Origin: Clostridiales bacterium
GTDB lineage: Bacteria > Bacillota > Clostridia > Oscillospirales > Butyricicoccaceae
Assembly (NCBI GenBank): GCA_019421385.1
Contig: JAHZFK010000044.1
Coordinates: 8,912 to 18,325 of the forward strand
DNA: 9,414 bases
Reading direction: 5' to 3'
In this document: in pieces, positions 1 through 6,499 of the stretch
Layout: every line of letters starts with the position of its first letter
How positions within the stretch are numbered: position 1 is the first letter of the stretch
Notes under the pieces: model-generated
What the model was told of the DNA's origin: nothing
The model's database searches: none
What the model saw: only the letters and a program-made list of their open reading frames with translations
Translations under genes and position numbers: made by a program

Positions 1-628
1 CTTCGGTAAAGCGTACAAAACAGACAGGGACAGGTGTATACCCCTCCGCTTTGGCAAGGCCTTGAAAGGCGTCCCAGCTGACAAACGCTCCTACCACATC
101 GGCGTCGTCGCTGATGGTGACATCCCCGCCAAAACCGGAAATCGTATAGTGATACTCTTTTGAAGGGGTGTGCAGGGTGATTTGGTCGCCCACCTTCACA
201 TCGAGCAATTCCTTTGACCGGTTGGAGAGTAAAATTTCTCCCTCGTTTGAGGGACAACTGCCCTCGGTCAGATCGTTATAGATCTTCGTCAGAATTTGAT
301 CATCTGCACCGACAATGACACAGGTTTTTCCCTGAATAGAATAGTCTTGGGATAGATCAAAGTTCAAGCCGTCGTATCGCTGGGCAGCGACCACATCCGG
401 CCGCTGGGCAATTTCCTCAACCTGCTGGTCAGAGGGTTCCTTCAGCATTATATGCCAATTCCCGTGACTTTCGATGGCACGGACCTTTTCCATACGGATG
501 GCCATATCCGCCATACTGAAAATGGTCGTGACCAACAGAACGGAGATGATGATGCACAGCAATGTCATCCGATTCTGCCGTTTCCGTACTTTGGCGGAGA
601 TGGGGATCAGACTGAGATAGTGTTTCAC
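1..628 (-). CDS. FtsX-like ABC transporter permease (partial; N-terminal 209 residues)
   Basis: This is the membrane subunit of the ABC transporter whose ATPase lies just upstream. The frame opens at a GTG (626-628) overlapping the ATPase stop codon (GTGA overlap), with GGGAGG seven bases upstream, so the two are translationally coupled. It stays open to the window edge, so the C-terminus is missing. The protein starts MKHYLSLIPISAKVRKRQNR, a basic cytoplasmic stretch. One clear membrane segment follows at about residues 21-43, then a long soluble, presumably extracytoplasmic domain (about 44-209). That domain contains motifs typical of MacB/FtsX periplasmic-core regions, such as LTEGSCPSNEGEILLSN and VGDQITL. 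FtsX-type permeases usually have three more membrane helices after this domain, or a duplicated unit in BceB-like proteins; those would lie left of position 1. Base composition is less GC-rich than in the ATPase. The substrate cannot be read from the sequence. The family is well supported; a BceB-like versus MacB-like architecture is undecided. Confidence 0.88.
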   Translation of the reverse strand, partial: MKHYLSLIPISAKVRKRQNRMTLLCIIISVLLVTTIFSMADMAIRMEKVRAIESHGNWHIMLKEPSDQQVEEIAQRPDVVAAQRYDGLNFDLSQDYSIQGKTCVIVGADDQILTKIYNDLTEGSCPSNEGEILLSNRSKELLDVKVGDQITLHTPSKEYHYTISGFGGDVTISDDADVVGAFVSWDAFQGLAKAEGYTPVPVCFVRFTE

Positions 629-1308
629 TCCCGGCACCTCCCGAAGTCGGTCAGCACGCCGTCGGACACCTGCAGGATGCGGTCGGCAGTCTGGGAGATG
701 GCACGGCTGTGGGTAATCATCAAAATAGTTTGTTCGTACCGGCGGGACGCCTCTTTGAGCAGGGCAATTACCTCGCTCGTGTTCTGCGTATCCAGATTAC
801 CGGTCGGCTCGTCGGCCAGAATGAGCGCCGGCCGGGTGATGAGTGCGCGCCCGATGGCGACACGCTGCTGCTGCCCGCCAGACAGCTGGCTCGGCAGATG
901 GTGGCGGCGCTCGCGCAGGCCGAGCACCGTGAGCAGTTCTTCCAGATAGGCTTTATCCGGCTTCTGGTAATCGAGCAGCACCGGAAAGACGATGTTCTGC
1001 TCAACGGTTAGTTCGGGGATGAGGTTAAAGCTTTGGAAGATAAAGCCGATGTTGCGGCGGCGGAACACGGTCAGATTGCGTTCCTTCATCGAAAAAATGT
1101 CCTTGCCGTCGATTCGTACCCGACCGCTGGTCGGCGTGTCGAGTGCGCCGATCAGGTTGAGCAGTGTCGATTTGCCCGAGCCAGATTCCCCGACCACGGC
1201 GACAAATTCGCCTTTCAGGACGGAAAACGTTGCGTGCCGCAGGGCATGCACAGCGGTCTCGCCGCTGCCGTAGGTTTTGCAAAGGTCTTGGACTTCCAGT
1301 AAATCCAT
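625..1308 (-). CDS. ABC transporter ATP-binding protein, MacB/LolD/BceA type
   Basis: A complete 227-residue cytoplasmic ATPase that would power the FtsX-like permease encoded next to it. All the nucleotide-binding motifs are present: Walker A GESGSGKST (40-48), Q-loop Q92 (FQSFNL), ABC signature LSGGQ (142-146) followed by QQR, Walker B LILADE (162-167), D-loop GNLD (170-173) and switch histidine H200 (MITHS). The length and the EPTGNLD and FQSFNLIPELTVEQN motifs are typical of the subfamily that pairs with MacB/BceB-like permeases, many of which handle antimicrobial peptides or lipoproteins. The ATG at 1306-1308 has AGAAGGTG at 1319-1326, slightly farther away than ideal. The gene begins 75 bp after the histidine kinase stop, and that gap holds a candidate promoter and a weak hairpin, so it may have its own transcript as well as read-through from the regulator genes. 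Confidence 0.95.
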   Translation of the reverse strand: MDLLEVQDLCKTYGSGETAVHALRHATFSVLKGEFVAVVGESGSGKSTLLNLIGALDTPTSGRVRIDGKDIFSMKERNLTVFRRRNIGFIFQSFNLIPELTVEQNIVFPVLLDYQKPDKAYLEELLTVLGLRERRHHLPSQLSGGQQQRVAIGRALITRPALILADEPTGNLDTQNTSEVIALLKEASRRYEQTILMITHSRAISQTADRILQVSDGVLTDFGRCRE

Positions 1309-1345
1309 GTTGTGATGGCACCTTCTTTCTGTTGCGATAGGAAAA

Positions 1346-1362
1346 GGGTACCACGGGAACCC
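1346..1362 (-). promoter_or_regulatory. Weak hairpin with short T-run between kinase and ATPase genes
   Basis: On the minus strand GGGTTCC-CGT-GGTACCC forms a seven-position stem with one T.T mismatch and a three-base loop, followed directly by TTTT (1342-1345). It lies in the presumed leader of the ABC ATPase gene, about 20 bases before the ribosome binding site. It could act as a weak attenuator or as an mRNA processing or stabilising structure. The stem is short and the T-run is only four bases, so a strong terminator is unlikely. Confidence 0.25.
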
Positions 1363-1382
1363 TACTGCTAGATGACTTGCAG

Positions 1383-1398
1383 CCTACAATATTGTAGG
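1383..1398. repeat. Perfect 16-bp palindrome at the kinase stop codon
   Basis: CCTACAATATTGTAGG reads identically on both strands with no spacer. It contains the TAG stop codon of the histidine kinase (1384-1386). It also covers a minus-strand -10-like hexamer, TACAAT (1391-1396). A perfect palindrome of this length is typical of an operator for a dimeric repressor or activator. It does not match the TACA-N2-TGTA consensus of BlaI/MecI/CopY regulators, because the inner spacing here is four bases. Confidence 0.5.
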
Positions 1399-2418
1399 AA
1401 TCAGGAGATTGGTCGTGAAAACCGTGCCGCGGCCTAAGGTGCTGTCCACCTCGATGGTGCCGCTATGCGCTTCGATGATCGCTTTGGCAAGTGGCAACCC
1501 CAACCCAACGCCCTGTGTATCCTTGGAAAAACGGCTGCGGTAAAACCGTTTGAAGATATGCGGCAAATCCTCTGGATGAATGCCGCTGCCGCTGTCTTGC
1601 ACCGTGATTTGGACGATCGACGCAAAGGCGCGCCATGTGACCGTGACCGTGTCGCCTGCCTTGGTGTGGTCGAGTGCATTTTTGACCAGATTGCTGATGG
1701 CTTCGCTCAGCCAGTGTGCATCGCAGAACAGGGAGATAGCGTCGTCGCCGGAACAGGACAGCATTGTACCTTGCTGCTGCGCCTGTACGGCAAAGCGACG
1801 CTTGACATCTGCTATCAGGTCGGAAAGGTTGTGTTCAGACTTGTCCAGCATGATCGTACCTGCGTCCAGCTTGGTGATGGTTAGCAGATTGTGCACCAGC
1901 GTTTGGATACGGTCAAGCTCCTGCTCGGACAGGGCGGTGAATTCCCGGACGGTGTCTGGGTCGGCCTGCTGCTGCAAAATGCCGTTGTAGATATTGAGTG
2001 CTGCCAGCGGGGTCTTGAGCTGGTGCGAGATATCGGACAGCGTTTCCTTCATAGACTGTTTCGCGCGGCCTTCGTTTTCAGCGTGGGCAGTTAGGATTGC
2101 GGCCAGTGAGTTGACCTCGTGAAACAGGCGGTTGAATTCGCCCTCGTCGTCGCATTCGATGCGCGCGGTGGTATCGCCCGCGAGAAACACGTGCAGCTGT
2201 TCAATCGCATGCGCCATGGTCTGGTGCTGCCTGCGAAAATAGCGGTACATGACGGTCAGAATCAGCAGTCCCATGTAGGCGAACGCCGCCGGGAGATACT
2301 GCGCGGCGTGTTCGCCGCCTGCGGCGAGCAGCACGGCAGACAGCAAGGAAAACCCAATCGTCAGGGCGAGGACAAGGCAAAACAGACGTTTGATGTGCCG
2401 GTCAGTCAGCATTTTCAT
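1384..2418 (-). CDS. Two-component sensor histidine kinase with two TM helices and a short extracytoplasmic loop
   Basis: A membrane-bound sensor kinase that should phosphorylate the response regulator encoded just upstream. I start it at the ATG at 2416-2418 (344 aa, MKMLTDRHIK) because GAGGTG sits just before it; an earlier in-frame ATG at 2445 overlaps the regulator gene and has no good binding site. From this start: TM1 about 12-33, an outside loop of only about 10 residues, TM2 about 43-61, a HAMP-like linker to about 105, the H-box SHQLKTPLA with phospho-acceptor H132, N-box NLVKNALDH (N247), G1 box DSGSG (275-279), F-box FKRFYRS, and G2 box GVGLGL (303-308). The tiny loop is the hallmark of intramembrane-sensing kinases, which often sense through a partner ABC transporter (BceS-like). 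That link to the ABC genes downstream is inference from order and architecture. Confidence 0.93.
   Translation of the reverse strand: MKMLTDRHIKRLFCLVLALTIGFSLLSAVLLAAGGEHAAQYLPAAFAYMGLLILTVMYRYFRRQHQTMAHAIEQLHVFLAGDTTARIECDDEGEFNRLFHEVNSLAAILTAHAENEGRAKQSMKETLSDISHQLKTPLAALNIYNGILQQQADPDTVREFTALSEQELDRIQTLVHNLLTITKLDAGTIMLDKSEHNLSDLIADVKRRFAVQAQQQGTMLSCSGDDAISLFCDAHWLSEAISNLVKNALDHTKAGDTVTVTWRAFASIVQITVQDSGSGIHPEDLPHIFKRFYRSRFSKDTQGVGLGLPLAKAIIEAHSGTIEVDSTLGRGTVFTTNLLIPTIL
1391..1419 (-). promoter_or_regulatory. Candidate internal promoter for the ABC transporter genes
   Basis: On the minus strand TTCACG (1414-1419) is followed after exactly 17 bp by TACAAT (1391-1396). These match the sigma-A consensus at 4/6 and 5/6 positions. 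It lies in the last codons of the histidine kinase, so transcription would start near its stop codon, about 75 bases before the ATPase start. The -10 box sits inside the 16-bp palindrome, which would allow control by a DNA-binding protein. This is inference from position and matches only. Confidence 0.35.
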
Positions 2419-2426
2419 GGGGCACC

Positions 2427-3113
2427 TCATTTCGCAGCATTCCATTTATAGCCCATGCGGCGCACGGTGATAATGCGCTTGGGGCTACTGGGGTCATCCT
2501 CGATTTTGGCACGCAGACGGCGGATATAGACGGTCAGCGTGCTGCTGTCGATATAGTTTTGCTCGCAATCCCATAGTTTGCCCAGAATCTGCTCAGGTGA
2601 CAGCACAAGGTTCGGGTGCTCCAGAAATAAGCACAGCAATTTGTATTCGCTGGCGGTCAGTTCGACCGGCGTACCGTTCTTGGTGACTTCGCGTGTCAGC
2701 TGATGCACGGTGATGCCGCCAGATTGGAGCGTGTCGTCCGGCAGGCAGAAATCCCCGCTACGGCGCAGCAGGGCGTTGACACGCGACAGGAAGATCGCGA
2801 GCTTGAACGGCTTGGTGATATAATCGTCGCCGCCGATGTCCAGCCCCATGATAATGTCGGTTTCCTCGTCCGCAGCGGTTAGGAACAGAATGGGCACTTT
2901 GGAGCTTTGGCGGATCAGGCGGCAAAGGTCGTAGCCCGATCCATCGGGCAGTGTCACGTCCAAAATCACGAGGTCATAGCTGTCATCATGCCAAAGGGTT
3001 TCGGCCTCCAGACAGGTGCGGGCGTTGACGATTTCATAGCCCTGTTGCCGCAGAGCAAAAGACAGACCATGAATCAGGCTCAGGTCATCCTCAACAAAAA
3101 AGATACGCTTCAT
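2427..3113 (-). CDS. Two-component response regulator, OmpR/PhoB family
   Basis: A complete 228-residue DNA-binding regulator, first gene of the minus-strand block. The receiver domain (about 1-115) has the acidic pocket D9/D10, phospho-acceptor D52 in ILDVTLPDGSG, switch T79 in FLTA, and K101 in the YITKPF motif. A winged-helix effector domain follows (about 130-225), with the typical ELTASEYKLL entry, SSTLTVYIRRLRAKIED recognition region and the ITVRRMGYKW C-terminal hairpin. Its stop is eight bases before the kinase start, so the pair is co-translated. It probably controls this operon, and perhaps the internal promoter before the ABC genes. The ATG start is preceded by AAGGACGGTG at a somewhat long distance. 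Members of this subfamily often govern antimicrobial-peptide resistance transporters; the actual target is unknown. Confidence 0.95.
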   Translation of the reverse strand: MKRIFFVEDDLSLIHGLSFALRQQGYEIVNARTCLEAETLWHDDSYDLVILDVTLPDGSGYDLCRLIRQSSKVPILFLTAADEETDIIMGLDIGGDDYITKPFKLAIFLSRVNALLRRSGDFCLPDDTLQSGGITVHQLTREVTKNGTPVELTASEYKLLCLFLEHPNLVLSPEQILGKLWDCEQNYIDSSTLTVYIRRLRAKIEDDPSSPKRIITVRRMGYKWNAAK

Positions 3114-3157
3114 GGGCGTTCACCGTCCTTGTAGTGGGATAGCATTTACAGTTTCAT

Positions 3158-3185
3158 ATTATAGAGCTTTATGCGCAGATTACAA
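3158..3185 (-). promoter_or_regulatory. Promoter of the response regulator/kinase operon
   Basis: On the minus strand TTGTAA (3180-3185) is followed after 16 bp by a perfect TATAAT (3158-3163), about 45 bp upstream of the response regulator ATG. The next operon's terminator ends about 15 bp before the -35 box, which leaves this as the natural start of the regulator-kinase-ABC transcript. Confidence 0.7.
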
Positions 3186-3540
3186 GTGACGCAGCGGGAC
3201 AAAAAAGACCAGCCGCCGGGATGAGTCCGGCGGCTGGTGGGCATGAAGAAAAAGAAAAGTTATCCCATCTTGTTTTTTCAGTATTCATGTGTGTCCGGCA
3301 GATTGGATCGACTGCCAGAAAGCACAGTTCGCCCGTTTCCTTGAAAAACAGCAAAATACCGATGATGCGATCTGCTTCAATCGCGCAGATAGCCGAGGAC
3401 TGCGTAATAATGTGCAGCACAGTTGCCCAGTGTTCGGCGATGGCTTCGGTGGTCTCCAAGCCGGGAAGGGCATCTCGCATCTGCTCCACTAGTGCCATCC
3501 AAGCGTTAGTGTCCTGTGTTTGTGCCAGTCTGATTTCCAT
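3169..3540 (-). pseudogene. 3'-truncated GNAT N-acetyltransferase gene running through the operon terminator
   Basis: The first ~82 residues (MEIRLAQTQD ... FLAVDPICR) read as the N-terminal half of a GNAT acetyltransferase: the beta1-alpha1/alpha2 region, then beta2-beta4 ending in the FLAVDP strand that normally leads into the acetyl-CoA-binding R/Q-x-x-G-x-G/A loop. That loop and the rest of the fold (usually another 60-70 residues) are missing. The frame instead runs on through low-complexity residues and, from about residue 101, through the terminator hairpin (PPAAGLIPAAG), reaching a stop only at 3169, beyond the T-tract. The start is the ATG at 3538-3540, with AAAGGA nine bases upstream; an earlier TTG is less well placed. 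It overlaps the upstream SRPBCC gene by 35 bases. Most likely a deletion removed the 3' half; it should not be an active acetyltransferase. Confidence 0.7.
3201..3238 (-). terminator. Rho-independent terminator of the WYL/GNAT operon
   Basis: A perfect 12-bp GC-rich stem (3208-3219 pairing with 3227-3238, ACCAGCCGCCGG on the plus strand) with a seven-base loop is followed on the minus strand by TTTTTT (3201-3206). It ends the minus-strand operon that begins near 6500 and insulates it from the two-component operon promoter just beyond. Confidence 0.9.
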
Positions 3541-3931
3541 GGTCAAGTTCCTTTCGCAAATCGTCCAGATATAGCTTCTGCTGCCGTTTCAGATATCCGG
3601 GAACAAAAGGGCGCATCCACCAGTGTTTGGCGTTTACGGTTTCGGTGCAGGTCAGCCGGGTGCCATCCGCTGTCTCCTCGAAGATGCCCTCCCAAGAGCC
3701 GGACATGTTGCCGTTTTCCATGGTGAAGACCCAACGGTGGGGCGGTTTGCAGGCGGTGACCATAAAGTTTGTGGCGTAGCCACTTTTTGTATGTTCGATG
3801 AAATGGGTTTCGTTCACGACCTCTACTCGCGCAAGGTCGCTGCGCCACGCGGTGTGGGCCAGATCAGTCACCGCTTGCCATACCTGCTCGACAGGGCAGG
3901 GGAAGTGGACTGTTACTTTGGAAGTTGGCAT
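3506..3931 (-). CDS. SRPBCC-fold (polyketide cyclase/START-like) protein
   Basis: A 141-residue soluble protein of the SRPBCC helix-grip fold, which forms a hydrophobic ligand pocket. Typical features are the opening beta strand and helix VTVHFPCPVEQVWQAVTD (6-23), the strand around VEVVNETHFIEHTKSG, WVFTMENGNMSGSW (67-80), GTRLTCTETVNAK (90-102) and a long amphipathic C-terminal helix (about 112-130) after PFVPGYLKR. The start is the ATG at 3929-3931, with AAGGGAG seven bases upstream; a longer frame to 3955 would overlap the previous gene and lacks a binding site. It sits 14 bases after the GNAT-SnoaL gene. The C-terminal tail (DHGNQTGTNTGH) is encoded in the overlap with the following GNAT remnant. 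Ligand and function are unknown; related proteins are often annotated polyketide cyclase/dehydrase or SRPBCC. Confidence 0.8.
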   Translation of the reverse strand: MPTSKVTVHFPCPVEQVWQAVTDLAHTAWRSDLARVEVVNETHFIEHTKSGYATNFMVTACKPPHRWVFTMENGNMSGSWEGIFEETADGTRLTCTETVNAKHWWMRPFVPGYLKRQQKLYLDDLRKELDHGNQTGTNTGH

Positions 3932-3945
3932 AACTCGTCTCCCTT

Positions 3946-4890
3946 TTAAAACCACATTGCCGGCTCGTCACGAAATACGGGGGTTTTCCCATTGGTATAT
4001 GGGTCATAACGGTTTTCGTTGCAGCCGAATTCCTGTAAAAAGCATATCTGTCCTGCCTCATTCCAGCGAACGAGGGAGAGACCGTCAAAACTCTGGACAG
4101 TTCCGTCTGTCATGGTGCATCGGAACGACCACTCAACTATCGTCTGATCCCCTTTGTGAAAATACTGCCGGATGTTCCAACGCTCGACGGTTCCTCTGGT
4201 GTTCCACTCGTCAAACCACAGCTTGAATTTTCCGTTGCCATGATACTCCGGCCCCCAGCTCTCGATGTAGACGGCGTCGGGCGCAAAAAGATATTCAATG
4301 CCCGTGTCATTTCTGTCCAGCCACATGGAAAACCACTGCTGGATTTTGTTTTCCTGCTGTTTCTCCATTGTTGTTTCCATATCTGCATTCTCCTGTTGTA
4401 CGGATTGGGTGATATCCCGCAGCATCAAATACTCTGTGCCTTTTTCCGCTAAAATCCGAAAGCCCGCCCGCTCATACAAACGCAGCGCCGGATTATCTTT
4501 CTGTACCGAGAGGGAAAACTGAAGATACCCGTTCTCCTGCAGCAAAAGCAGGAGGCTGTGCAGCAGCTGTGCCCCGATACCCAGACCGCGATATTCAGGT
4601 AGCATAGAGATGGCTAAAGAAGGCGTGCGGTCGTCGATGTGGCCGTAGTCTTGCATGATGCGGCTCCACGCTGCACCGACCACTGTTCCTGCGACCTCGG
4701 CAACAAGGCAATAGTCGCCGAGCTGTGTGCCAAAACCCGCAACATAGACCTGTAATTCCGGCAAGTCGACCACCGACCGGGGCGGCGGTTTCGTGCCTTC
4801 CGGAAGATAGATGGCCTGATAGAGAAATTCTTGCAGAAGACCATATTCCTCTGGTCGTATTTGGCGAATGATTGTGTTAATCTTTTTCAT
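3946..4890 (-). CDS. GNAT N-acetyltransferase fused to a SnoaL-like (NTF2-fold) domain
   Basis: A 314-residue two-domain protein. Residues 1 to about 160 are a GNAT domain: the N-terminal region IRQIRPEEYGLLQEFL, core strand CLVAEVAGTVVGAAW, the strand SLAISMLPEYR leading into the acetyl-CoA loop R101-G-L-G-I-G106, and the usual end NPALRLYERAGFRIL. After a Gln/Glu-rich linker (about 161-185), residues 186-314 look like a SnoaL/NTF2-like cone-shaped domain: IQQWFSMWLDRND, LFAPDAVYIESWGPEYHG, WFDEWNTRGTVERWNIRQYFH, VEWSFRCTM and LSLVRWNEAGQICFLQEFG. Both domains normally occur as separate proteins. The linker holds a Shine-Dalgarno/ATG pair (4378-4394), so the second domain may also be made alone. 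The start ATG follows the previous gene's stop by 16 bases. The acetyl acceptor and the role of the NTF2 domain are unknown. Confidence 0.85.
   Translation of the reverse strand: MKKINTIIRQIRPEEYGLLQEFLYQAIYLPEGTKPPPRSVVDLPELQVYVAGFGTQLGDYCLVAEVAGTVVGAAWSRIMQDYGHIDDRTPSLAISMLPEYRGLGIGAQLLHSLLLLLQENGYLQFSLSVQKDNPALRLYERAGFRILAEKGTEYLMLRDITQSVQQENADMETTMEKQQENKIQQWFSMWLDRNDTGIEYLFAPDAVYIESWGPEYHGNGKFKLWFDEWNTRGTVERWNIRQYFHKGDQTIVEWSFRCTMTDGTVQSFDGLSLVRWNEAGQICFLQEFGCNENRYDPYTNGKTPVFRDEPAMWF
4378..4394 (-). promoter_or_regulatory. Internal Shine-Dalgarno and ATG at the GNAT/SnoaL junction
   Basis: Within the linker-coding part of the fusion gene the minus strand has AGGAG (4390-4394), nine bases, then an in-frame ATG (4378-4380, Met171). 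This is the spacing of a working ribosome binding site and falls exactly at the start of the SnoaL-like domain. It could allow separate production of that domain, or be the relic of two adjacent genes joined by loss of a stop codon. Confidence 0.45.
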
Positions 4891-4906
4891 TGCTTCATTC
4901 TTGTCC

Positions 4907-5551
4907 TCATCGGCCTATTTCTGGCATTTCGTTTAAGTTTTTCAGCCGCGCGGCGATAGACTCGCGGAACTCCTCCTCGCTCAGCGCCGGATCGCGCACC
5001 TGTTCCCATAGTGCGCAGGGCGCGTCGGCGCAGCCGCCGCAGCCGGTGCGATGTTTACGGTTCACCGCACAGGCGTAGAGCGGACAGGGCTTGCCCGGCG
5101 GCGCGTGAAATACCCGTCCGCCGCACTCGTTGCAGCCGGGGCAGTCGCCTTGGTACAGCGGACAAGCGGCGCATTCCAGCCCGCAAGCGGTCAGGCCGAG
5201 CGCCTGCCGCCGCGCTTTTTTGCTCATGCCCGCGAGTGTCAGACCGTAAGATTTGTCCAGCATCGTGCGCAGCAGTTCGTCCGGCACTGCGCCGTCTGGC
5301 TTCACCGACACCCAGCATCGCTTGTCGGAATAATAGCCCGGCAGGATGTCCGCATACTGGCTGCGCAGAAATGCGCTCTCGCTTTCCTCCAACTTGAGGT
5401 TGATATAGTAGACTTCGTGCGATTTGTCCAGACACAGTGCCGCGAACATTTTGCCGCCGATGTGGTATCGGATCCAGTTCCAAACCGGCTGATAGTCCTT
5501 GGTCACGCCGCGCTTTTGCAGCAGATAGTCGTCCAGCCATTCGTAGCGCAT
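4907..5551 (-). CDS. YjbR/MmcQ-like domain fused to a DUF3795 cysteine-rich domain
   Basis: A 214-residue cytoplasmic protein with two parts. Residues 1 to about 118 resemble the MmcQ/YjbR (DUF419) CyaY-like fold: the opening helix RYEWLDDYLLQKRGVTKDY, strands MFAALCLDKSHEVYYINLKL, PGYYSDKRCWVSVK, and the helical LLRTMLDKSYGLTLAGMSKKARR. Residues about 121-205 resemble DUF3795, with eleven cysteines between 123 and 179 (C123, C127, C130, C137, C140, C143, C156, C161, C171, C174, C179), suggesting metal or cluster binding. Neither domain has a firmly known biochemical role; YjbR proteins have been suggested to bind DNA on fold grounds. The ATG lies three bases after the WYL regulator stop, with GAGGAGG at good distance, so it is co-translated with the regulator. 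Confidence 0.85.
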   Translation of the reverse strand: MRYEWLDDYLLQKRGVTKDYQPVWNWIRYHIGGKMFAALCLDKSHEVYYINLKLEESESAFLRSQYADILPGYYSDKRCWVSVKPDGAVPDELLRTMLDKSYGLTLAGMSKKARRQALGLTACGLECAACPLYQGDCPGCNECGGRVFHAPPGKPCPLYACAVNRKHRTGCGGCADAPCALWEQVRDPALSEEEFRESIAARLKNLNEMPEIGR

Positions 5552-5554
5552 CGG

Positions 5555-6469
5555 TCATGCCTCCTCTCGTTCGTACTGCGACAGCGTGCGGCGCAGCACG
5601 TCCTGTAGCTGTTCCCGCAGTTCTTTCGGTTCCAGCAGCTCGGCGTTGTCCCCGAAGGTCAGCACCCAGCTGAGCACGCCCTCCGCGTCCGGAAAGCCGC
5701 TGGTGAACCGCAATCGGCCGTCCGGCTCTACGGTCAGGCGGTCCGCGCCGTACTCCTCGACCAGCCGCCAACGGCAGGACGGGTCAAACAGCACGGTGAC
5801 CCGGTATTTTTCCGGGAATACGCGCGCGGGTTCCAGATCGGGCAGGGGAGCGGGGCGGGACGAAAAAGCGTCGCCTGTTGAAAGTCCGGTCATGCGGTTC
5901 AGCTTAAACAGACGGAAATTCTGCCGCAGCCCGCACCAGCCCCACACATACCACGCCGACCAGTGAAACACCAGATAGTAAGGCTCGACTGTCCGTTCGG
6001 ATTCGCCCTTGGGGGAGAAATAGGTGAAGCGGATGGTGCGGTGCTGCTCGATCGCCTGCTGGATACACTCGATCTTGGGCGGCAGGATGGTCTTGTACCA
6101 CGAGGACAGGTCGATTAGCAGATGCGCCCCGCCGGGCACCAGCCCGCCCGTCCCGGCGGACAGCTTTTCCATCAGCTGCGCGTAGCGGCGGGTGCCGCTG
6201 ACGCTGTCCAGACTGCGCAGCCCGGCGAGGATGGCTTGCATCTCGGGCGCGGTCAGCACGGTGCGGTCGACGCGGTAGCCCTCCAGAATGGAGATGCCGC
6301 CGCCTGCGCCCTGCGTGGTAGCGATCGGGATACCCGCCCGGCACAGGGATTCGATGTCCCGCTGGATCGTCCGGCGGGATACCTCGAAGTGTTCTGCCAA
6401 CTCCGGGGCGGTGACCTTGTCCCGTTGGAGCAGCAGGGATAAAATGCCGATCAGCCGATCCATTTTCAT
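5555..6469 (-). CDS. YafY-type transcriptional regulator (HTH_11 + WYL domain)
   Basis: A 304-residue DNA-binding regulator heading the five-gene minus-strand operon. Residues 1-60 form a DeoR-like winged helix: MDRLIGILSLLLQRDKVTAPELAEHFEVSRRTIQRDIESL, then AGIPIATTQGAGGGISI as the wing. The middle (about 70-130) is the usual linker helix region, LTAPEMQAILAGLRSL. The WYL ligand-binding domain is about 132-195, with RTIRFTYFSP, EPYYLVFHWSAWYVWGWC (WYV at 173-175 in place of strict WYL) and the conserved basic stretch FRLFKLNRM. A C-terminal WCX-type extension runs to residue 304. WYL domains sense small ligands or nucleic-acid species. A regulator placed first in an operon often controls it, but no operator could be identified. 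It diverges from the plus-strand GNAT gene. Confidence 0.93.
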   Translation of the reverse strand: MKMDRLIGILSLLLQRDKVTAPELAEHFEVSRRTIQRDIESLCRAGIPIATTQGAGGGISILEGYRVDRTVLTAPEMQAILAGLRSLDSVSGTRRYAQLMEKLSAGTGGLVPGGAHLLIDLSSWYKTILPPKIECIQQAIEQHRTIRFTYFSPKGESERTVEPYYLVFHWSAWYVWGWCGLRQNFRLFKLNRMTGLSTGDAFSSRPAPLPDLEPARVFPEKYRVTVLFDPSCRWRLVEEYGADRLTVEPDGRLRFTSGFPDAEGVLSWVLTFGDNAELLEPKELREQLQDVLRRTLSQYEREEA

Positions 6470-6499
6470 TGCATCACCGCCTTCGCTGCGTTTGTCTGT

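Noticed and set aside
452..949. 165-codon plus-strand frame at the permease/ATPase junction
   Set aside because: Antisense to the ABC genes, whose motifs are complete.
1383..1398. Palindrome as a BlaI/MecI/CopY operator
   Set aside because: Those operators have TACA-N2-TGTA; here the half-sites are four bases apart, and no BlaI-like gene is nearby.
5051..5608. 185-codon plus-strand open frame opposite the YjbR-DUF3795 gene
   Set aside because: Antisense to a gene with conserved cysteine motifs and a strong ribosome binding site; no recognisable domain.
5055..5771. 238-codon minus-strand frame overlapping the YjbR and WYL genes
   Set aside because: Arginine/alanine/glycine-rich translation typical of an out-of-frame GC-rich gene; both overlapping genes have clear domains.
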